DNA of 64,000 nt, from NCBI RefSeq assembly GCF_003058085.1, contig NZ_QBUD01000002.1, positions 186,001 through 250,000 of the forward strand. Reading direction: 5' to 3'. Position 1 is the first letter of the stretch, and every line of letters begins with the position of its first letter. This DNA comes from Yoonia sediminilitoris (GTDB lineage Bacteria; Pseudomonadota; Alphaproteobacteria; Rhodobacterales; Rhodobacteraceae). The notes below the pieces were generated by a model. It saw nothing but the letters and a program-made list of their open reading frames with translations. It was not told the DNA's origin and made no database searches. A program made the position numbers and the translations under genes. Positions 54,766 through 64,000 of this stretch are shown here, piece by piece.

Positions 54766-55425
54766 ATGAACTCTCCGATTATCCAGCTTTTGGTGCTTGC
54801 AGGCATCGCTGTTTTCTTAATCCTGCGCCTGCGTGGCGTGCTTGGAACGCGTGAAGGGTATGAAAAACCAGCCGTGACCCGGCCCACGGAAGAACGCCGG
54901 GGCAAACCTGAATTTGACGTCATCGAAGGTGGCCCTGATCTGGATATCACAGATCACGTTGACGAAGATTCCGTTGCAGCCAAGGCGCTTTCTTCGATGA
55001 AGCGCGTTGATCCTTCGTTTAATGTCAGTGATTTTCTGGGTGGCGCGCGCGGCGCCTATGAAATGATCTTGATGGCCTTTGAAAACGGCGATCTTGACGA
55101 TGTCGTGCCCTTCCTGTCCGAAGACGTTTACGAGGCTTTTGCATCCGTTGTGGACGATCGCCAGCAAAAGGGTCTGACGGTCGAGGCAAAGTTCATTGGC
55201 ATCAGTGACATGACCCTTGTTGCCGCCGAATTTGACGAGGCAACGACCGAGGGCGAGATTACCGTCAGGTTCAAATCCGAGATCACATCCGTCGTGCGCG
55301 ACAATGCGGGCGATATCGTCGAGGGTAGCGAGAAAGAGATCAAACGTATGAAGGACACATGGACCTTCATGCGCCAGATGAATTCCGAAGATCCCAACTG
55401 GCGACTTGTTGCCACGGGCGAATGA
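54766..55425 (+). CDS. Tim44-like domain protein
   Basis: 219 residues: one N-terminal hydrophobic helix (about 5-20), a charged linker, and a C-terminal Tim44/TimA-like domain (about 75-215, with FLGGARGAYEMILMAFENGD and DTWTFMRQMNSEDPNWRLV). In mitochondria Tim44 ties Hsp70 to the import channel; the bacterial role is less clear. Divergent from fxsA by 111 bp. It overlaps mltA by 4 nt. Confidence 0.93.
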   Translation: MNSPIIQLLVLAGIAVFLILRLRGVLGTREGYEKPAVTRPTEERRGKPEFDVIEGGPDLDITDHVDEDSVAAKALSSMKRVDPSFNVSDFLGGARGAYEMILMAFENGDLDDVVPFLSEDVYEAFASVVDDRQQKGLTVEAKFIGISDMTLVAAEFDEATTEGEITVRFKSEITSVVRDNAGDIVEGSEKEIKRMKDTWTFMRQMNSEDPNWRLVATGE

Positions 55426-56450
55426 TCGCAAGTTGGTTCGGTGGTATTTATCTCTCTGTGACGCTGGCAGGCGCGACTATGGCCGAACCAACATATACCC
55501 AACTGTCTTTTGATGAGTTGAATGGCTGGCCTGACGATGACCATCAGGCCGCCTTGGACGTTTTCGTCAATACCTGCGGTGATCTGCGCGATATCCAGTG
55601 GGAAGTGATCTGCAATCTGGCCAAGACTGGCCCCGAGCCGCGCGACTTTTTTGAAAAATTCTTTCGTCCTGTTCTGATCGAAGACGGCGATCCGATGTTG
55701 TTCACAGGGTACTTTGAACCGGAATTGCCCGGATCGCGCGTACGCGGTGACGGCTATCAGTTCCCGATCTATGGGGTGCCGGACGATCTTGAACCTGGCC
55801 AGCCCTATTTCACCCGCCGCGAAATTGACGAGGATCAGCCGCTTGCGGGCAAGGGGCTGGAGCTGGCATGGCTGACCGACCCTGTTGATCTGTTCTTTTT
55901 GCAAGTGCAGGGGTCTGGCCGCATTTCTCTGCCGGACGGATCGATGATGCGTGTGGGATACGGCGGCAAGAACGGGCGCGATTATTCCTCGATCGGGATG
56001 GCGTTGGTGGATCGGGGTGAATTTGAGATTCATCAGGTCTCTGCCCCCGTTATTCGCCATTGGGTGCGCAAGAACCGCCGCGCTGGGCGCGAGCTTTTGT
56101 GGGAAAACGAAAGTTATGTGTTCTTTCGGGAGGTCAGTGAAGTGCCCGCCGAACGTGGCCCATTGGGTGCGATGAACCGGTCAATCACGCCGTTTCGGTC
56201 GATTGCGGTCGATCCGGCTTTTGTCACTTTGGGGTCCCCTGTCTGGATCGAAAAACAGGGCGCCGTGCCGATGAACCGCCTGATGATCGCCCAGGATACC
56301 GGGTCGGCGATCAAAGGGGCGCAGCGGGCTGACATATTCTTTGGCACCGGCATAGATGCGGGCAAACAGGCGGGCCAGATCAAAGACCCCGGTCGCATGG
56401 TTGTGCTGTTGCCAACGACCATGGCGCAACGTGTTGTTGCCGGTATCTGA
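55422..56450 (+). CDS. mltA: Membrane-bound lytic murein transglycosylase A (MltA)
   Basis: 342 residues. A short N-terminal hydrophobic region (ASWFGGIYLSVTLAGATMA) should be a signal; no lipobox is evident. The MltA domain has GYFEPELPGSR and LFFLQVQGSGRISLPDG, and the 3D domain has PVWIEKQGAVPMNRLMIAQDTGSAIKG with RADIFFGTG. It cleaves glycan strands of peptidoglycan. Overlaps the Tim44-like gene by 4 nt; the Smr gene follows at once. Confidence 0.94.
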   Translation: MIASWFGGIYLSVTLAGATMAEPTYTQLSFDELNGWPDDDHQAALDVFVNTCGDLRDIQWEVICNLAKTGPEPRDFFEKFFRPVLIEDGDPMLFTGYFEPELPGSRVRGDGYQFPIYGVPDDLEPGQPYFTRREIDEDQPLAGKGLELAWLTDPVDLFFLQVQGSGRISLPDGSMMRVGYGGKNGRDYSSIGMALVDRGEFEIHQVSAPVIRHWVRKNRRAGRELLWENESYVFFREVSEVPAERGPLGAMNRSITPFRSIAVDPAFVTLGSPVWIEKQGAVPMNRLMIAQDTGSAIKGAQRADIFFGTGIDAGKQAGQIKDPGRMVVLLPTTMAQRVVAGI

Positions 56451-57032
56451 ATGCGCCGTCCCCGTCATCTCTCTGCCGAGGAAAAGGCGCTGTGGGACCG
56501 TGTCGCCGAACGGACCAAACCGATGGACCCAAAGCGGCCCGACATACCACCAAACCCTGTCAAACCAGCCAAAGCCAGTAAGCCGAAAGACCCGGTTCCC
56601 GATTTCTCGGTTGGACAAAAAGCGGACCTGCGCCGCGCCCACGACATATTGCCAAATATCACAGACCGGCTGACGCGCGCGCCGGTCAATATGGACAACA
56701 AATCATTTGGCAAGATGAAGCGTGGCAAGTTGAAACCCGAGGCGCGGATCGACCTTCATGGCATGACAATGTCAGAGGCACATCCGGAGTTGATCCGCTT
56801 TATCATGGGCTCGCACGCCATGGGCCGTCGCTTGGTTTTGGTGATTACCGGCAAGGGCAAAGACCGTGATGAGGGCGGTCCAATCCCAACCCGTCATGGC
56901 GTCTTGCGCCATCAGGTCCCGCAATGGCTGGCGTTGCCGCCGATGAATCAGGCGATCCTGCAAGTCACGCCTGCCCATTTACGGCACGGCGGGCACGGGG
57001 CCTACTACGTCTATCTACGCCGCAGCCGGTAG
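56451..57032 (+). CDS. Smr-domain protein
   Basis: 193 residues: a basic, proline-rich N-terminus and a C-terminal Smr domain (about 95-190) with DLHGMTMSEAHPELIRFI, VLVITGKGKD and the closing GGHGAYYVYLRR. Smr domains can cleave or bind nucleic acids. It starts directly after mltA, and its 3' end overlaps the MFS gene by 18 nt, tail to tail. Last gene of the Tim44-mltA-smr run. Confidence 0.93.
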   Translation: MRRPRHLSAEEKALWDRVAERTKPMDPKRPDIPPNPVKPAKASKPKDPVPDFSVGQKADLRRAHDILPNITDRLTRAPVNMDNKSFGKMKRGKLKPEARIDLHGMTMSEAHPELIRFIMGSHAMGRRLVLVITGKGKDRDEGGPIPTRHGVLRHQVPQWLALPPMNQAILQVTPAHLRHGGHGAYYVYLRRSR

Positions 57033-58241
57033 CCGCGCGGCAGCCAGTCTGAGCGGGATCACGCAGACAACTGATGCAAACAGGAACGATGCCGCATAGG
57101 CCAGCATCTGCACGTCGAAATCTATGCCGACATCAATCAGCCAGCCGGACAGACCCGGCCCGATTGCAGAACCCAGAACCATCAACGCGGCGACAACGGA
57201 TTTGATCGATCCAAGGTTTCGGGTTCCATAATAGGTGGCCCAGATTGCAGCAGGCAACGTCGCCATGCCGCCCCCGGCCATCCCCATGAACATCACGCCC
57301 GCTGCAGACCACGCGACGCTGGGTGCGTACCAATGCAGGGTGAACGCGATCACAAGCGGGAGGAGGAAAAACGGGAACAACCGCCCGGCCCCGAACTTGT
57401 CGATCGCGTTGCCATAGACGAACGTAAAGATCACGACGGTGATTGTGCCCACCGGAAAGACGGCAACAAGTGTCAGATGTTCCCATCCCTTGAGGGCGGC
57501 AAAATGGACCTGATGAAACCAAAAAGCGGTCACGAATGCAGGGGACAGCGTGATAGCGGGGATCAAGGCCCAAAACAGCGGATGAAGGAGCGCATCGCCC
57601 CGCGTCCAATGTCGGCCATCCATGCCAAATGCATCGTTTTCCGCTGAAACAGCTTGTGGTGTGCGCTCCAGCCGCAAAAGCCGGTAAAGAACGGGGGTCA
57701 TCATGACAGCGAAAATCGCGCAGCCTATCCAAAGCGTTTTCCACGCGAAATATCCCTTCAGCCAGACAAACGTGAGCGGCAAAGTCGCTTCCGCGGCCAT
57801 ATATCCGACCGAGGCCGTGGCCAAAGCGCGGCCGCGGGTCGCGATAAACCAGCGGCTGAGTGCAACCACGGATGCGTGATAGCTCATCCCTTGTCCGAAA
57901 AACCGCAGTGACAGAATGACGAACGGCAACGCCGCAGCATAAACGTTAAAGGCCATGCCCAGGCACGCCAGAGCAAGCAAAAGGACAACGACAATCCCCA
58001 CTACACGCACGCGGAACCTGTCAACAACCCCGCCCACTGCCAGCATGATCGCTGCGGAGAGTGTTGTGCCAATCATATAGATGATACCCCATTCACCGTT
58101 GGTGAGCCCAAATTCGGTGCGAATATCCCCCCCAAAAATCGAAATGAATGACGTCTGCCCAAAGCTGGACAGCATCATCAACAGGGCACCTGCCCCCAGA
58201 AAAGGCGCGTTTTCACGGACGAATGTCAGATACGATTTCAT
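57015..58241 (-). CDS. MFS transporter
   Basis: 408 residues with about 12 hydrophobic segments and a charged loop near the middle (about 190-210). The GGVVDRFRVRVVG motif after the second helix matches the MFS loop 2-3 signature. The substrate is unknown. It faces the Smr gene tail to tail; hslU ends 38 bp before its start on the same strand. Confidence 0.9.
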   Translation of the reverse strand: MKSYLTFVRENAPFLGAGALLMMLSSFGQTSFISIFGGDIRTEFGLTNGEWGIIYMIGTTLSAAIMLAVGGVVDRFRVRVVGIVVVLLLALACLGMAFNVYAAALPFVILSLRFFGQGMSYHASVVALSRWFIATRGRALATASVGYMAAEATLPLTFVWLKGYFAWKTLWIGCAIFAVMMTPVLYRLLRLERTPQAVSAENDAFGMDGRHWTRGDALLHPLFWALIPAITLSPAFVTAFWFHQVHFAALKGWEHLTLVAVFPVGTITVVIFTFVYGNAIDKFGAGRLFPFFLLPLVIAFTLHWYAPSVAWSAAGVMFMGMAGGGMATLPAAIWATYYGTRNLGSIKSVVAALMVLGSAIGPGLSGWLIDVGIDFDVQMLAYAASFLFASVVCVIPLRLAAARLPAAA

Positions 58242-58279
58242 CCGCCCTTCATGATCCGAAAGGCGGCGATGTAAAGGCC

Positions 58280-59587
58280 CTAAAGTACGTAGCGGCTCAG
58301 GTCGGTTGATCGCGAAAGCTCACCCAGATGTTCTTCGACAAAGGGGCCATCGATGGTGATGGTATCGCCTGCGCGGTCAGGGGCATTGAAGGAAAGATCC
58401 TCGAAAACCCGCTCGATCACGGTGTAAAGCCTGCGCGCCCCGATGTTTTCAACGGCTTCATTCACTTCGGCGGCGATTTTCGCAAGAGCTTTGATGCCGT
58501 CTTCGGCAAAGGTAACGGCTACGTCCTCTGTTTGCATCAGAGCCGAATATTGCAGGGTCAGCGCGTTGTCGGTTTCTGTCAGGATGCGCACGAAATCATC
58601 TTCGGTCAGGGCGCGTAACTCAACCCGGATTGGCAAGCGCCCCTGCAATTCAGGCAACAGGTCGGACGGTTTCGCCACATGAAAGGCGCCTGATGCGATG
58701 AACAGGATATGATCGGTCTTGATCGGCCCGTGCTTGGTAGACACTGTGGTCCCTTCGATCAGGGGCAGCAAGTCGCGCTGCACCCCTTCACGCGATACAT
58801 CCGCCCCGCGCGCGTCGGCACGGGCGCAAACCTTGTCGATCTCATCCAGAAACACGATGCCGTTTTGTTCAACCGTTTCAAGTGCGGCCTTGGTGACGGT
58901 TTCATCGTCCAGCAGTTTGTCCGCTTCGTCGGCAATCAGGGCCTCATAACTGTCGGCAACGGTCATCTTTTTCTTGACGGTGCGCCCGCCAATGGCTTTG
59001 CCGAACAGATCACCAAGGTTCATCATGCCGCCCATGCTGCCGGGTTGGCCGGGGATTTCGAAACCGCCCATAGGGTTGGATGTGTCGGACAGTTCAAGCT
59101 CGATAATGGTGTTATCCAGCTCGCCCGCTTTCAGTTTCTTGCGAAACATCTCGCGTGTGCCCTCACGGGCATCGGTGCCGGCGACGGCGGTAATCACCCG
59201 CTCTTCTGCGGCTGCATAGGCTTTGGCTTTGACATCCTCGCGCATATGTTCGCGGGTATCCAGAATGGCGGTATCGACCAGATCGCGGATGATCTGCTCT
59301 ACGTCGCGACCGACATAGCCGACCTCGGTGAATTTCGTGGCCTCGACCTTGAGGAACGGCGCACGCGCCAGTTTCGCCAGACGTCGGCTGATTTCGGTTT
59401 TGCCCACACCGGTGGGTCCGATCATCAGGATATTTTTGGGATACACCTCATCGCGCAGGTCATCGCCCAGCTGCTTGCGCCGCCAGCGGTTACGCAGGGC
59501 AACGGCGACGGCGCGTTTGGCGTCCTTTTGGCCGATGATAAAGCGATCAAGTTCAGATACGATTTCACGTGGGGTCAGGTCAGTCAT
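58280..59587 (-). CDS. hslU: ATP-dependent protease ATPase subunit HslU
   Basis: Unfolds substrates for HslV. The 435-residue AAA+ protein has [33 protein letters not shown] (Walker A), [20 protein letters not shown], the intermediate I domain (about 110-245), [13 protein letters not shown] (Walker B) and the C-terminal [12 protein letters not shown] and DLSRYVL tail that engages HslV. A membrane-protein gene separates it from hslV. Confidence 0.98.
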   Translation of the reverse strand: MTDLTPREIVSELDRFIIGQKDAKRAVAVALRNRWRRKQLGDDLRDEVYPKNILMIGPTGVGKTEISRRLAKLARAPFLKVEATKFTEVGYVGRDVEQIIRDLVDTAILDTREHMREDVKAKAYAAAEERVITAVAGTDAREGTREMFRKKLKAGELDNTIIELELSDTSNPMGGFEIPGQPGSMGGMMNLGDLFGKAIGGRTVKKKMTVADSYEALIADEADKLLDDETVTKAALETVEQNGIVFLDEIDKVCARADARGADVSREGVQRDLLPLIEGTTVSTKHGPIKTDHILFIASGAFHVAKPSDLLPELQGRLPIRVELRALTEDDFVRILTETDNALTLQYSALMQTEDVAVTFAEDGIKALAKIAAEVNEAVENIGARRLYTVIERVFEDLSFNAPDRAGDTITIDGPFVEEHLGELSRSTDLSRYVL

Positions 59588-59595
59588 TTCAGTCC

Positions 59596-60654
59596 TTAAG
59601 CGTGCGAAGGGGGTAAGCGGTCCAGGGGAAGGAAGCCGCCAAAAAGGCGAAGGATAACAGCGCGAATACGTTCCCAGAACGCGCCCAGCAACAGCAGCAC
59701 GATGCCAAGGATCAGTACGGTCATGGCGGTGCTATTGTTGTCAAAAACGGTGTTGGTCAGCGCAACCACATAGCCAATTGCGGTAATCAGGAACGACCGG
59801 CGGTCAATGATGATGGCGACAACGGCAAACAGACCAAGGATAGCCAGCAACAAGGCGGTTGCATCACGGTCCATCAGCGATAGCGCGATTGTATTCATCA
59901 GGGCGGGTGCCGCGACCACATGCAGCCAAAAGCCATTGGCGGACCGGCGGGTAACGCGGTGCGGGTCGCTCATGTCGAACAGCATTGCGACGATGAAAAC
60001 CAGAACACCCAGTGCCAGCGTGATCCATGCAAAGGGGCCACCCGCGGACAAAAGAAAGAAGTCGCGGATGTCCTCGATCTTGCCGCCGCGGGCCGCAGTA
60101 AACATCGTGGCTGTAATGAACAGCCCGATCGCGATCATCGCCATCGCGAAAGGCACGCGAAAGCGCCACCAAAAAACGGCAAGTGCCACCGTTGCAGCCA
60201 GAAGTGCAGGGGGAATGCTGGTTAGATCATTCTGCGCGACCATGAATGGTTCGGCCATATAGGCAATAAACCCAAAGGCGGCATTGCCCGCAAACATGAT
60301 CGACAGCATGATCGCGGGAGCCACCATACGCCGGTAACGGATGAAATATTCGGACAAGGCCCAGATAACAGCGGCGCTGATAAGGCTTACGCTGGAGGCA
60401 TATTGCTGGATGTTCATGATCTCGGTGCCGACAGCAAGTCCGGTCACCCCGTACCAGCCGGAGGCCAGAATAATCAGGCCGATGACGATGAAAATTTCGT
60501 TGAAGCCTTTGAACAGTTCAAAAGGTTCGTCGCCGATGGCCAGATTTTCGCGCGCGCCACGCCTGCTGTCGGCAAAGCTGATCAGGCCAGCCGCCTGTTT
60601 TTCTGACAAGAGGCCGCTGCTTACCGCTGCTTTCAGATCATCGCGTTCAATCAT
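59596..60654 (-). CDS. Multi-pass membrane protein between hslV and hslU
   Basis: 352 residues. The N-terminal 45 residues are soluble ([20 protein letters not shown], a pattern like DUF2157 proteins), then about ten or more hydrophobic segments. I do not recognise a function. The start at 60654 gives the soluble head; a longer frame reaches 60759. It ends 8 bp before hslU on the same strand and begins 59 bp after hslV, so it is probably co-expressed with the protease. Confidence 0.75.
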   Translation of the reverse strand: MIERDDLKAAVSSGLLSEKQAAGLISFADSRRGARENLAIGDEPFELFKGFNEIFIVIGLIILASGWYGVTGLAVGTEIMNIQQYASSVSLISAAVIWALSEYFIRYRRMVAPAIMLSIMFAGNAAFGFIAYMAEPFMVAQNDLTSIPPALLAATVALAVFWWRFRVPFAMAMIAIGLFITATMFTAARGGKIEDIRDFFLLSAGGPFAWITLALGVLVFIVAMLFDMSDPHRVTRRSANGFWLHVVAAPALMNTIALSLMDRDATALLLAILGLFAVVAIIIDRRSFLITAIGYVVALTNTVFDNNSTAMTVLILGIVLLLLGAFWERIRAVILRLFGGFLPLDRLPPSHA

Positions 60655-60713
60655 GGTGCAGAACCTATGGGCTGCGGGGGCCAAGTCCAAGGGGCCCGTT
60701 GAAATCGGCTGGC

Positions 60714-61268
60714 CTAGCCGATTGTTTCGACGGTCAGGTTCCCGTTTGTGTAAACACAAATGTCTGCGGCGATTGCCATTGCACGGCGGGCCACCTTTTC
60801 GGCACCCAAATCCGTTTCCATCATGGCCCGACCGGCCGCAAGTGCATAGTTTCCGCCCGACCCGATCGCTGCAATGTCATGTTCAGGTTCCAGCACGTCG
60901 CCTGCCCCTGTGATGACAAACAATTCCTTGCCGTCGCTGACAATCAGCATCGCCTCGAGCTTTTGGAGATATTTGTCAGTGCGCCAGTCCTTGGCCAGTT
61001 CAACCGAAGCGCGGGCCAACTGGCCCGGTGTTGCCTCAAGCTTTTTTTCCAGCCGTTCCAGCAGCGTGAAAGCGTCGGCGGTTGATCCGGCAAACCCGGC
61101 TATCACATCCTGACCGCCCGGTGACAAACGACGGACCTTGCGGGCAGTACCCTTGATCACAGTTTGGCCAAGACTGACCTGCCCGTCACCGGCGATAACG
61201 ACTTTACCACCTTTGCGCACGCCAATGATCGTTGTGCCATGCCAGCCGGGGAATTCTTCGTTTGCCAT
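60714..61268 (-). CDS. hslV: ATP-dependent protease peptidase subunit HslV
   Basis: Threonine peptidase of the HslUV protease. 184 residues. The N-terminus [19 protein letters not shown] means an 11-residue propeptide before the catalytic Thr12, longer than in E. coli. [25 protein letters not shown] and the [15 protein letters not shown] segment are typical. Start 61268, with AGGAG upstream. Confidence 0.96.
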   Translation of the reverse strand: MANEEFPGWHGTTIIGVRKGGKVVIAGDGQVSLGQTVIKGTARKVRRLSPGGQDVIAGFAGSTADAFTLLERLEKKLEATPGQLARASVELAKDWRTDKYLQKLEAMLIVSDGKELFVITGAGDVLEPEHDIAAIGSGGNYALAAGRAMMETDLGAEKVARRAMAIAADICVYTNGNLTVETIG

Positions 61269-61295
61269 TGTCTGCTCCTGCTGTGTGTTCTGCCT

Positions 61296-61323
61296 ATATG
61301 GCGGGCGTGACACGGGCAAACAA
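61296..61323 (-). promoter_or_regulatory. Candidate heat-shock promoter of hslV
   Basis: On the minus strand TTGTTT (61323-61318) and CCATAT (61301-61296) are separated by 16 nt, loosely like the heat-shock promoter found before hrcA. The match is weaker than that one. The spacing to the hslV start is about 30 nt. Confidence 0.35.
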
Positions 61324-61366
61324 CCCCGCGCCCTATTGATCAGTCCATCATGGGTTCATGCAACAA

Positions 61367-61394
61367 AAAAGGGCGCTGAAACGGGCGCCCTTTT
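61367..61394 (-). terminator. Terminator between trxA and hslV
   Basis: AAAAGGGCGC (61367-61376) pairs with GCGCCCTTTT (61385-61394), 8-nt loop; the A-run on the left and T-run on the right make it bidirectional. It ends trxA transcription 20 bp past its stop, so hslV must have its own promoter. Confidence 0.9.
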
Positions 61395-61413
61395 GATTGT
61401 GATGTGATCGGTC

Positions 61414-61734
61414 TTAGGCGGATTCGTCGATCCAGCCCTGAAGCGCCGCCTTGGGCGCTGCGCCGGTCTTGTTTGAAATGACTTCGCCGTCCTTGAACAT
61501 GAACAGTGCCGGAATGCCGCGCACGCCCAGTTGAGCTGGCGAATTCGGGTTTTCGTCAACATTTACTTTGACGATCTTCACTTTGCCTTCGTATTCGGCG
61601 GAAAGCTCTTCCAATGCCGGGCCGATTTGTTTGCAGGGTCCGCACCATTCTGCCCAGAAATCCACAACAACAGGGATATCGGACTGGCGCACTTCGGCGT
61701 CAAAGGTTGCATCGGTTACAGCTACGGTTGCCAT
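61414..61734 (-). CDS. trxA: Thioredoxin
   Basis: 106 residues with the active site [19 protein letters not shown], the later [14 protein letters not shown] (cis-Pro) and a C-terminal helix. A cytoplasmic disulfide reductase. It follows addA by 60 bp in the same direction and ends at a strong terminator. Confidence 0.97.
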   Translation of the reverse strand: MATVAVTDATFDAEVRQSDIPVVVDFWAEWCGPCKQIGPALEELSAEYEGKVKIVKVNVDENPNSPAQLGVRGIPALFMFKDGEVISNKTGAAPKAALQGWIDESA

Positions 61735-61794
61735 TGGTAATACTCCTTGGCGAAAATGATTGAGATGCGAAAGTAAGGTTGGTCCGGTCCGGGG

Positions 61795-64000
61795 TCAAGC
61801 GATCGTAACAACACTCAGTGCATCGTGAAGCAAAGACGCGGGCAACAGCATCAGTTCCGCGCTTTGTGTCCAAAGAATTACAGCCTGAACATCCTTGTCA
61901 GGATAAATCTGTTCCAATGCGGCTTGATAAATCGCCATTTGCCCCAGCAAACCTGCGGGAGTCCTTTCCGGCGTATCAGGGACAATGCGGTTTGATTTAT
62001 AGTCAATGGCCAATATCCGGCCATCTTCAATGATCAACCTGTCAATCGCGCCATGAATCCGCCCCAACCCCGGAATGTCAGCGGTGATATCCACTTCGGT
62101 CAACGCACCTGGTGTCCAAAGATGCGCTAGTGAAGGGCTGTCCAGCAGATCGATCATCATGGGGACAAGTGCGGCATGGTGTGCCCCAACCAGTTTGTGA
62201 CCAAGTGAGACCCGATCCTGCGGCGAGACCATCGGTAAATGCTCCAGCAGCCGGTGGATCATTGTGCCGCGCTCTTTGGCGTCCTCTTCATCTTCGTCGG
62301 CCAACTCACCGGGAAGCGTCTTGGCGCCGTTCACTTGTGATGGCGATATCGTTTTGGAGATTTCAGAAAGTGGCGTTGGCCCAAATGCGGGCATTGGTAC
62401 ATCAACGACAGGCGCTTTTTCGGCGTGGGTTTCAACAAGCCCGTCCCAGTCACCATATGATACGCGCTTGGTTTCAAGCCCGCCAGAGATCACATCGTAA
62501 TCGCCCCTTTGGCGCATGCCATCGGCGATGATATTGTACCAGCTTGCGTCGCCCTCGCCGACATCGCCAGCGGCCCCGACGATGAGCCATTTCTCTGCCC
62601 GTGTCATCGCAACATACAAAAGGCGCAGCCGTTCGCGCGCCTGTCTGGCGACAAAGGAATCATAAAGGGCCAGCATCGCGGGCGCTGATTGTGCCTTGGG
62701 CGTTTTCCAGACAAGCGTGCCGTCTGCGGCAAAAAGTTCGTCATTCACCCGAATTTCGCGTTTGGCCGTGTCAGGTAGAATGACAATAGGCGCCTCAAGC
62801 CCCTTTGACCCATGCACAGTCATCACCCTGATACGATCGCCTTGGCTGTCCATCTGGCGCTTCACTTCAAGATCGTCCGTTTCCATCCATGTCAGAAACC
62901 CGGTCAGGCTGGGTACACCGTTGCTTTCGTAAGCCAGCGCCTGACTTAGCAATGCATCAATCCCGTCTTCCGCCTCTTGGCCCAAACGTGCCAACAAATT
63001 GCGGCGGCCGTCATGGCGGGTCAGGATGCGTTCAATCAGGTCGAAAGGACGCAGGAAATCAGCTTTATCCAGAAGATCACGCAAAACCGCCAAGGTTTGA
63101 GGATAGTCAGCGTCGCGCAGCGCAATCCAAAGGTACCCTTTTCGCTGATGGGACAGGGTGAACAAGTCCTGCTCTGACCAGCCAAACAACGGCGAGCGCA
63201 GCGCACTGGCGAGCGATAGGTCATCCTCGGGCAGTGCCAGAAAATTCAACAAGGCAACCAGATCTTTGACGGCAAGTTCTGCGCCCACGCGCAAACGGTC
63301 GGCCCCAGCGATATGCAGCCCGGCATTCTTGCACGCGCGGATGATTTCGGAAAAAAGCTCGGACCGGCGTTGCACAAGGATCAGCACATCGCCTTCGGTG
63401 ATCTTCCGGCGTTTGTAGTGGCCGCTATTTTCGACTTCGACGGGGATCGTTTCATGCGCGATCATATGTTTGATCTGGTCCGCCACCCGCTTGGCCATCA
63501 AAACGGTATGGTCCGTCGCGCTGGGCGCATCGACGGGGTCGTACCAATTGCCGGTATCATCGGTTTTGGATGGTTCGATGACGGGCCAAAGATCCACACG
63601 GCCGGGCATGTTTTCCTTGAAGGCAATATGCGTCAGGCTGTCATCCATGCCAGCGGCACGTTCGCGGACAAAGGTCTCGTCAACCACAGACAGAATAGCC
63701 TGTGAGGACCGAAACGAATGATCCAGCGATGTAATGTTGAATGGCTTTTCGACAGCGGTATGGGCGGCATTGAAATGATCCTGCATCCGGTCAAACGCTG
63801 CAGGGTCCGCGCCTTGGAAAGAATAGATCGACTGCTTTTTGTCACCCACGACAAACAAGGTGCGATCACGGTCAGCGCGCGCGCCTTCGCCGGACAGGAA
63901 TTCCTCGGCCAGCAGGCGTATCACGTCCCACTGGTCGGGGTTTGTGTCTTGCGCCTCATCCACCAGAATATGGTCGGTGCCGCCATCAAGCCGGAACAGC
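61795..64000 (-). CDS. addA: Double-strand break repair helicase AddA, 5' end outside the window
   Basis: The C-terminal 735 or so residues of a UvrD-type helicase/nuclease. The frame is open to the window edge, reading GGTDHILVDEAQDTNPDQ at the edge (helicase motif II), then DKKQSIYSFQGADPAAF (motif III), RVMTVHGSKGLEAPIVIL (motif V), LRLLYVAMTRAEKWLIV (motif VI) and a RecB-like nuclease end with ILAIDYKSNRIV. It works with AddB to process broken ends for recombination. Its N-terminus and addB should lie beyond the right edge. Confidence 0.95.
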   Translation of the reverse strand, partial: LFRLDGGTDHILVDEAQDTNPDQWDVIRLLAEEFLSGEGARADRDRTLFVVGDKKQSIYSFQGADPAAFDRMQDHFNAAHTAVEKPFNITSLDHSFRSSQAILSVVDETFVRERAAGMDDSLTHIAFKENMPGRVDLWPVIEPSKTDDTGNWYDPVDAPSATDHTVLMAKRVADQIKHMIAHETIPVEVENSGHYKRRKITEGDVLILVQRRSELFSEIIRACKNAGLHIAGADRLRVGAELAVKDLVALLNFLALPEDDLSLASALRSPLFGWSEQDLFTLSHQRKGYLWIALRDADYPQTLAVLRDLLDKADFLRPFDLIERILTRHDGRRNLLARLGQEAEDGIDALLSQALAYESNGVPSLTGFLTWMETDDLEVKRQMDSQGDRIRVMTVHGSKGLEAPIVILPDTAKREIRVNDELFAADGTLVWKTPKAQSAPAMLALYDSFVARQARERLRLLYVAMTRAEKWLIVGAAGDVGEGDASWYNIIADGMRQRGDYDVISGGLETKRVSYGDWDGLVETHAEKAPVVDVPMPAFGPTPLSEISKTISPSQVNGAKTLPGELADEDEEDAKERGTMIHRLLEHLPMVSPQDRVSLGHKLVGAHHAALVPMMIDLLDSPSLAHLWTPGALTEVDITADIPGLGRIHGAIDRLIIEDGRILAIDYKSNRIVPDTPERTPAGLLGQMAIYQAALEQIYPDKDVQAVILWTQSAELMLLPASLLHDALSVVTIA

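Noticed and set aside
1..64000. Mobile elements, CRISPR arrays and defence islands
   Set aside because: No transposase, integrase, direct-repeat array or restriction genes were seen; gene order is that of a conserved core region.

Overview
The window is a gene-dense stretch of bacterial chromosome made almost entirely of conserved housekeeping genes. Gene content, codon use and gene order point to an alphaproteobacterium of the Rhodobacteraceae (marine Roseobacter type): a YlxR-type gene between nusA and infB, HrcA with GrpE, MutS, a fused MaeB malic enzyme, and above all parB-parA-rsmG-mnmG-mnmE-rho-hemJ on one side and maf-aroE-coaE-dnaQ-secB-fxsA-Tim44-mltA-smr on the other side of an AT-rich gap. 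That layout is the replication-origin neighbourhood of alphaproteobacterial chromosomes, so the window very probably contains oriC (about 50.48-50.88 kb). I see no tRNA, rRNA, insertion sequence, prophage or CRISPR array.

Layout. 0.3-5.9 kb: rimP-nusA-ylxR-infB operon (minus strand), with a leader upstream of rimP that ends in an intrinsic terminator and three 30-bp tandem repeats between rimP and nusA. 5.9-6.4 kb: gene-free, with nested inverted repeats on the plus strand that could be a small RNA. 6.4-11.9 kb: peptide-type ABC importer operon (two permeases, one fused double ATPase, binding protein last). 11.9-18.0 kb: pip, ubiG, a comF-grxC-nitrilase-marR operon, a methyltransferase and hemH. 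18.2-21.5 kb: a membrane-anchored Ser/Thr kinase, two L,D-transpeptidases and a CAP-domain lipoprotein. 21.6-28.9 kb: RNA methyltransferase, ABC exporter, LysE, cca, two Nudix genes, hslO, DUF2934 protein. 29.3-38.9 kb: argG, GNAT, a sulfotransferase-like/class-IV aminotransferase pair, sugar kinase, maeB, mutS, usp. 38.9-43.1 kb: hrcA-grpE behind a heat-shock-like promoter, then rph-rdgB-hemW. 43.1-57.0 kb: the origin region, with two exact parS palindromes inside rsmG and mnmG and DnaA boxes in the hemJ-maf gap. 57.0-64.0 kb: MFS transporter, hslU, a membrane protein, hslV, trxA and the 5'-truncated addA.

How it works together. The left end supplies translation and transcription factors. 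The middle joins envelope, tRNA maturation, protein-quality and nucleotide-pool functions. The origin region carries initiation sites (oriC), segregation sites and proteins (parS, ParA, ParB) and the usual origin-linked tRNA modification genes. The least explained items are the aminotransferase that lacks the usual cofactor-binding glutamate and sits with a sulfotransferase-like gene, the candidate structured RNA at 5963-6101, and the kinase/L,D-transpeptidase neighbourhood. I found no obviously new multi-gene system; most of the window is ordinary core genome. All calls come from reading the sequence and recalling families; no database search was run.
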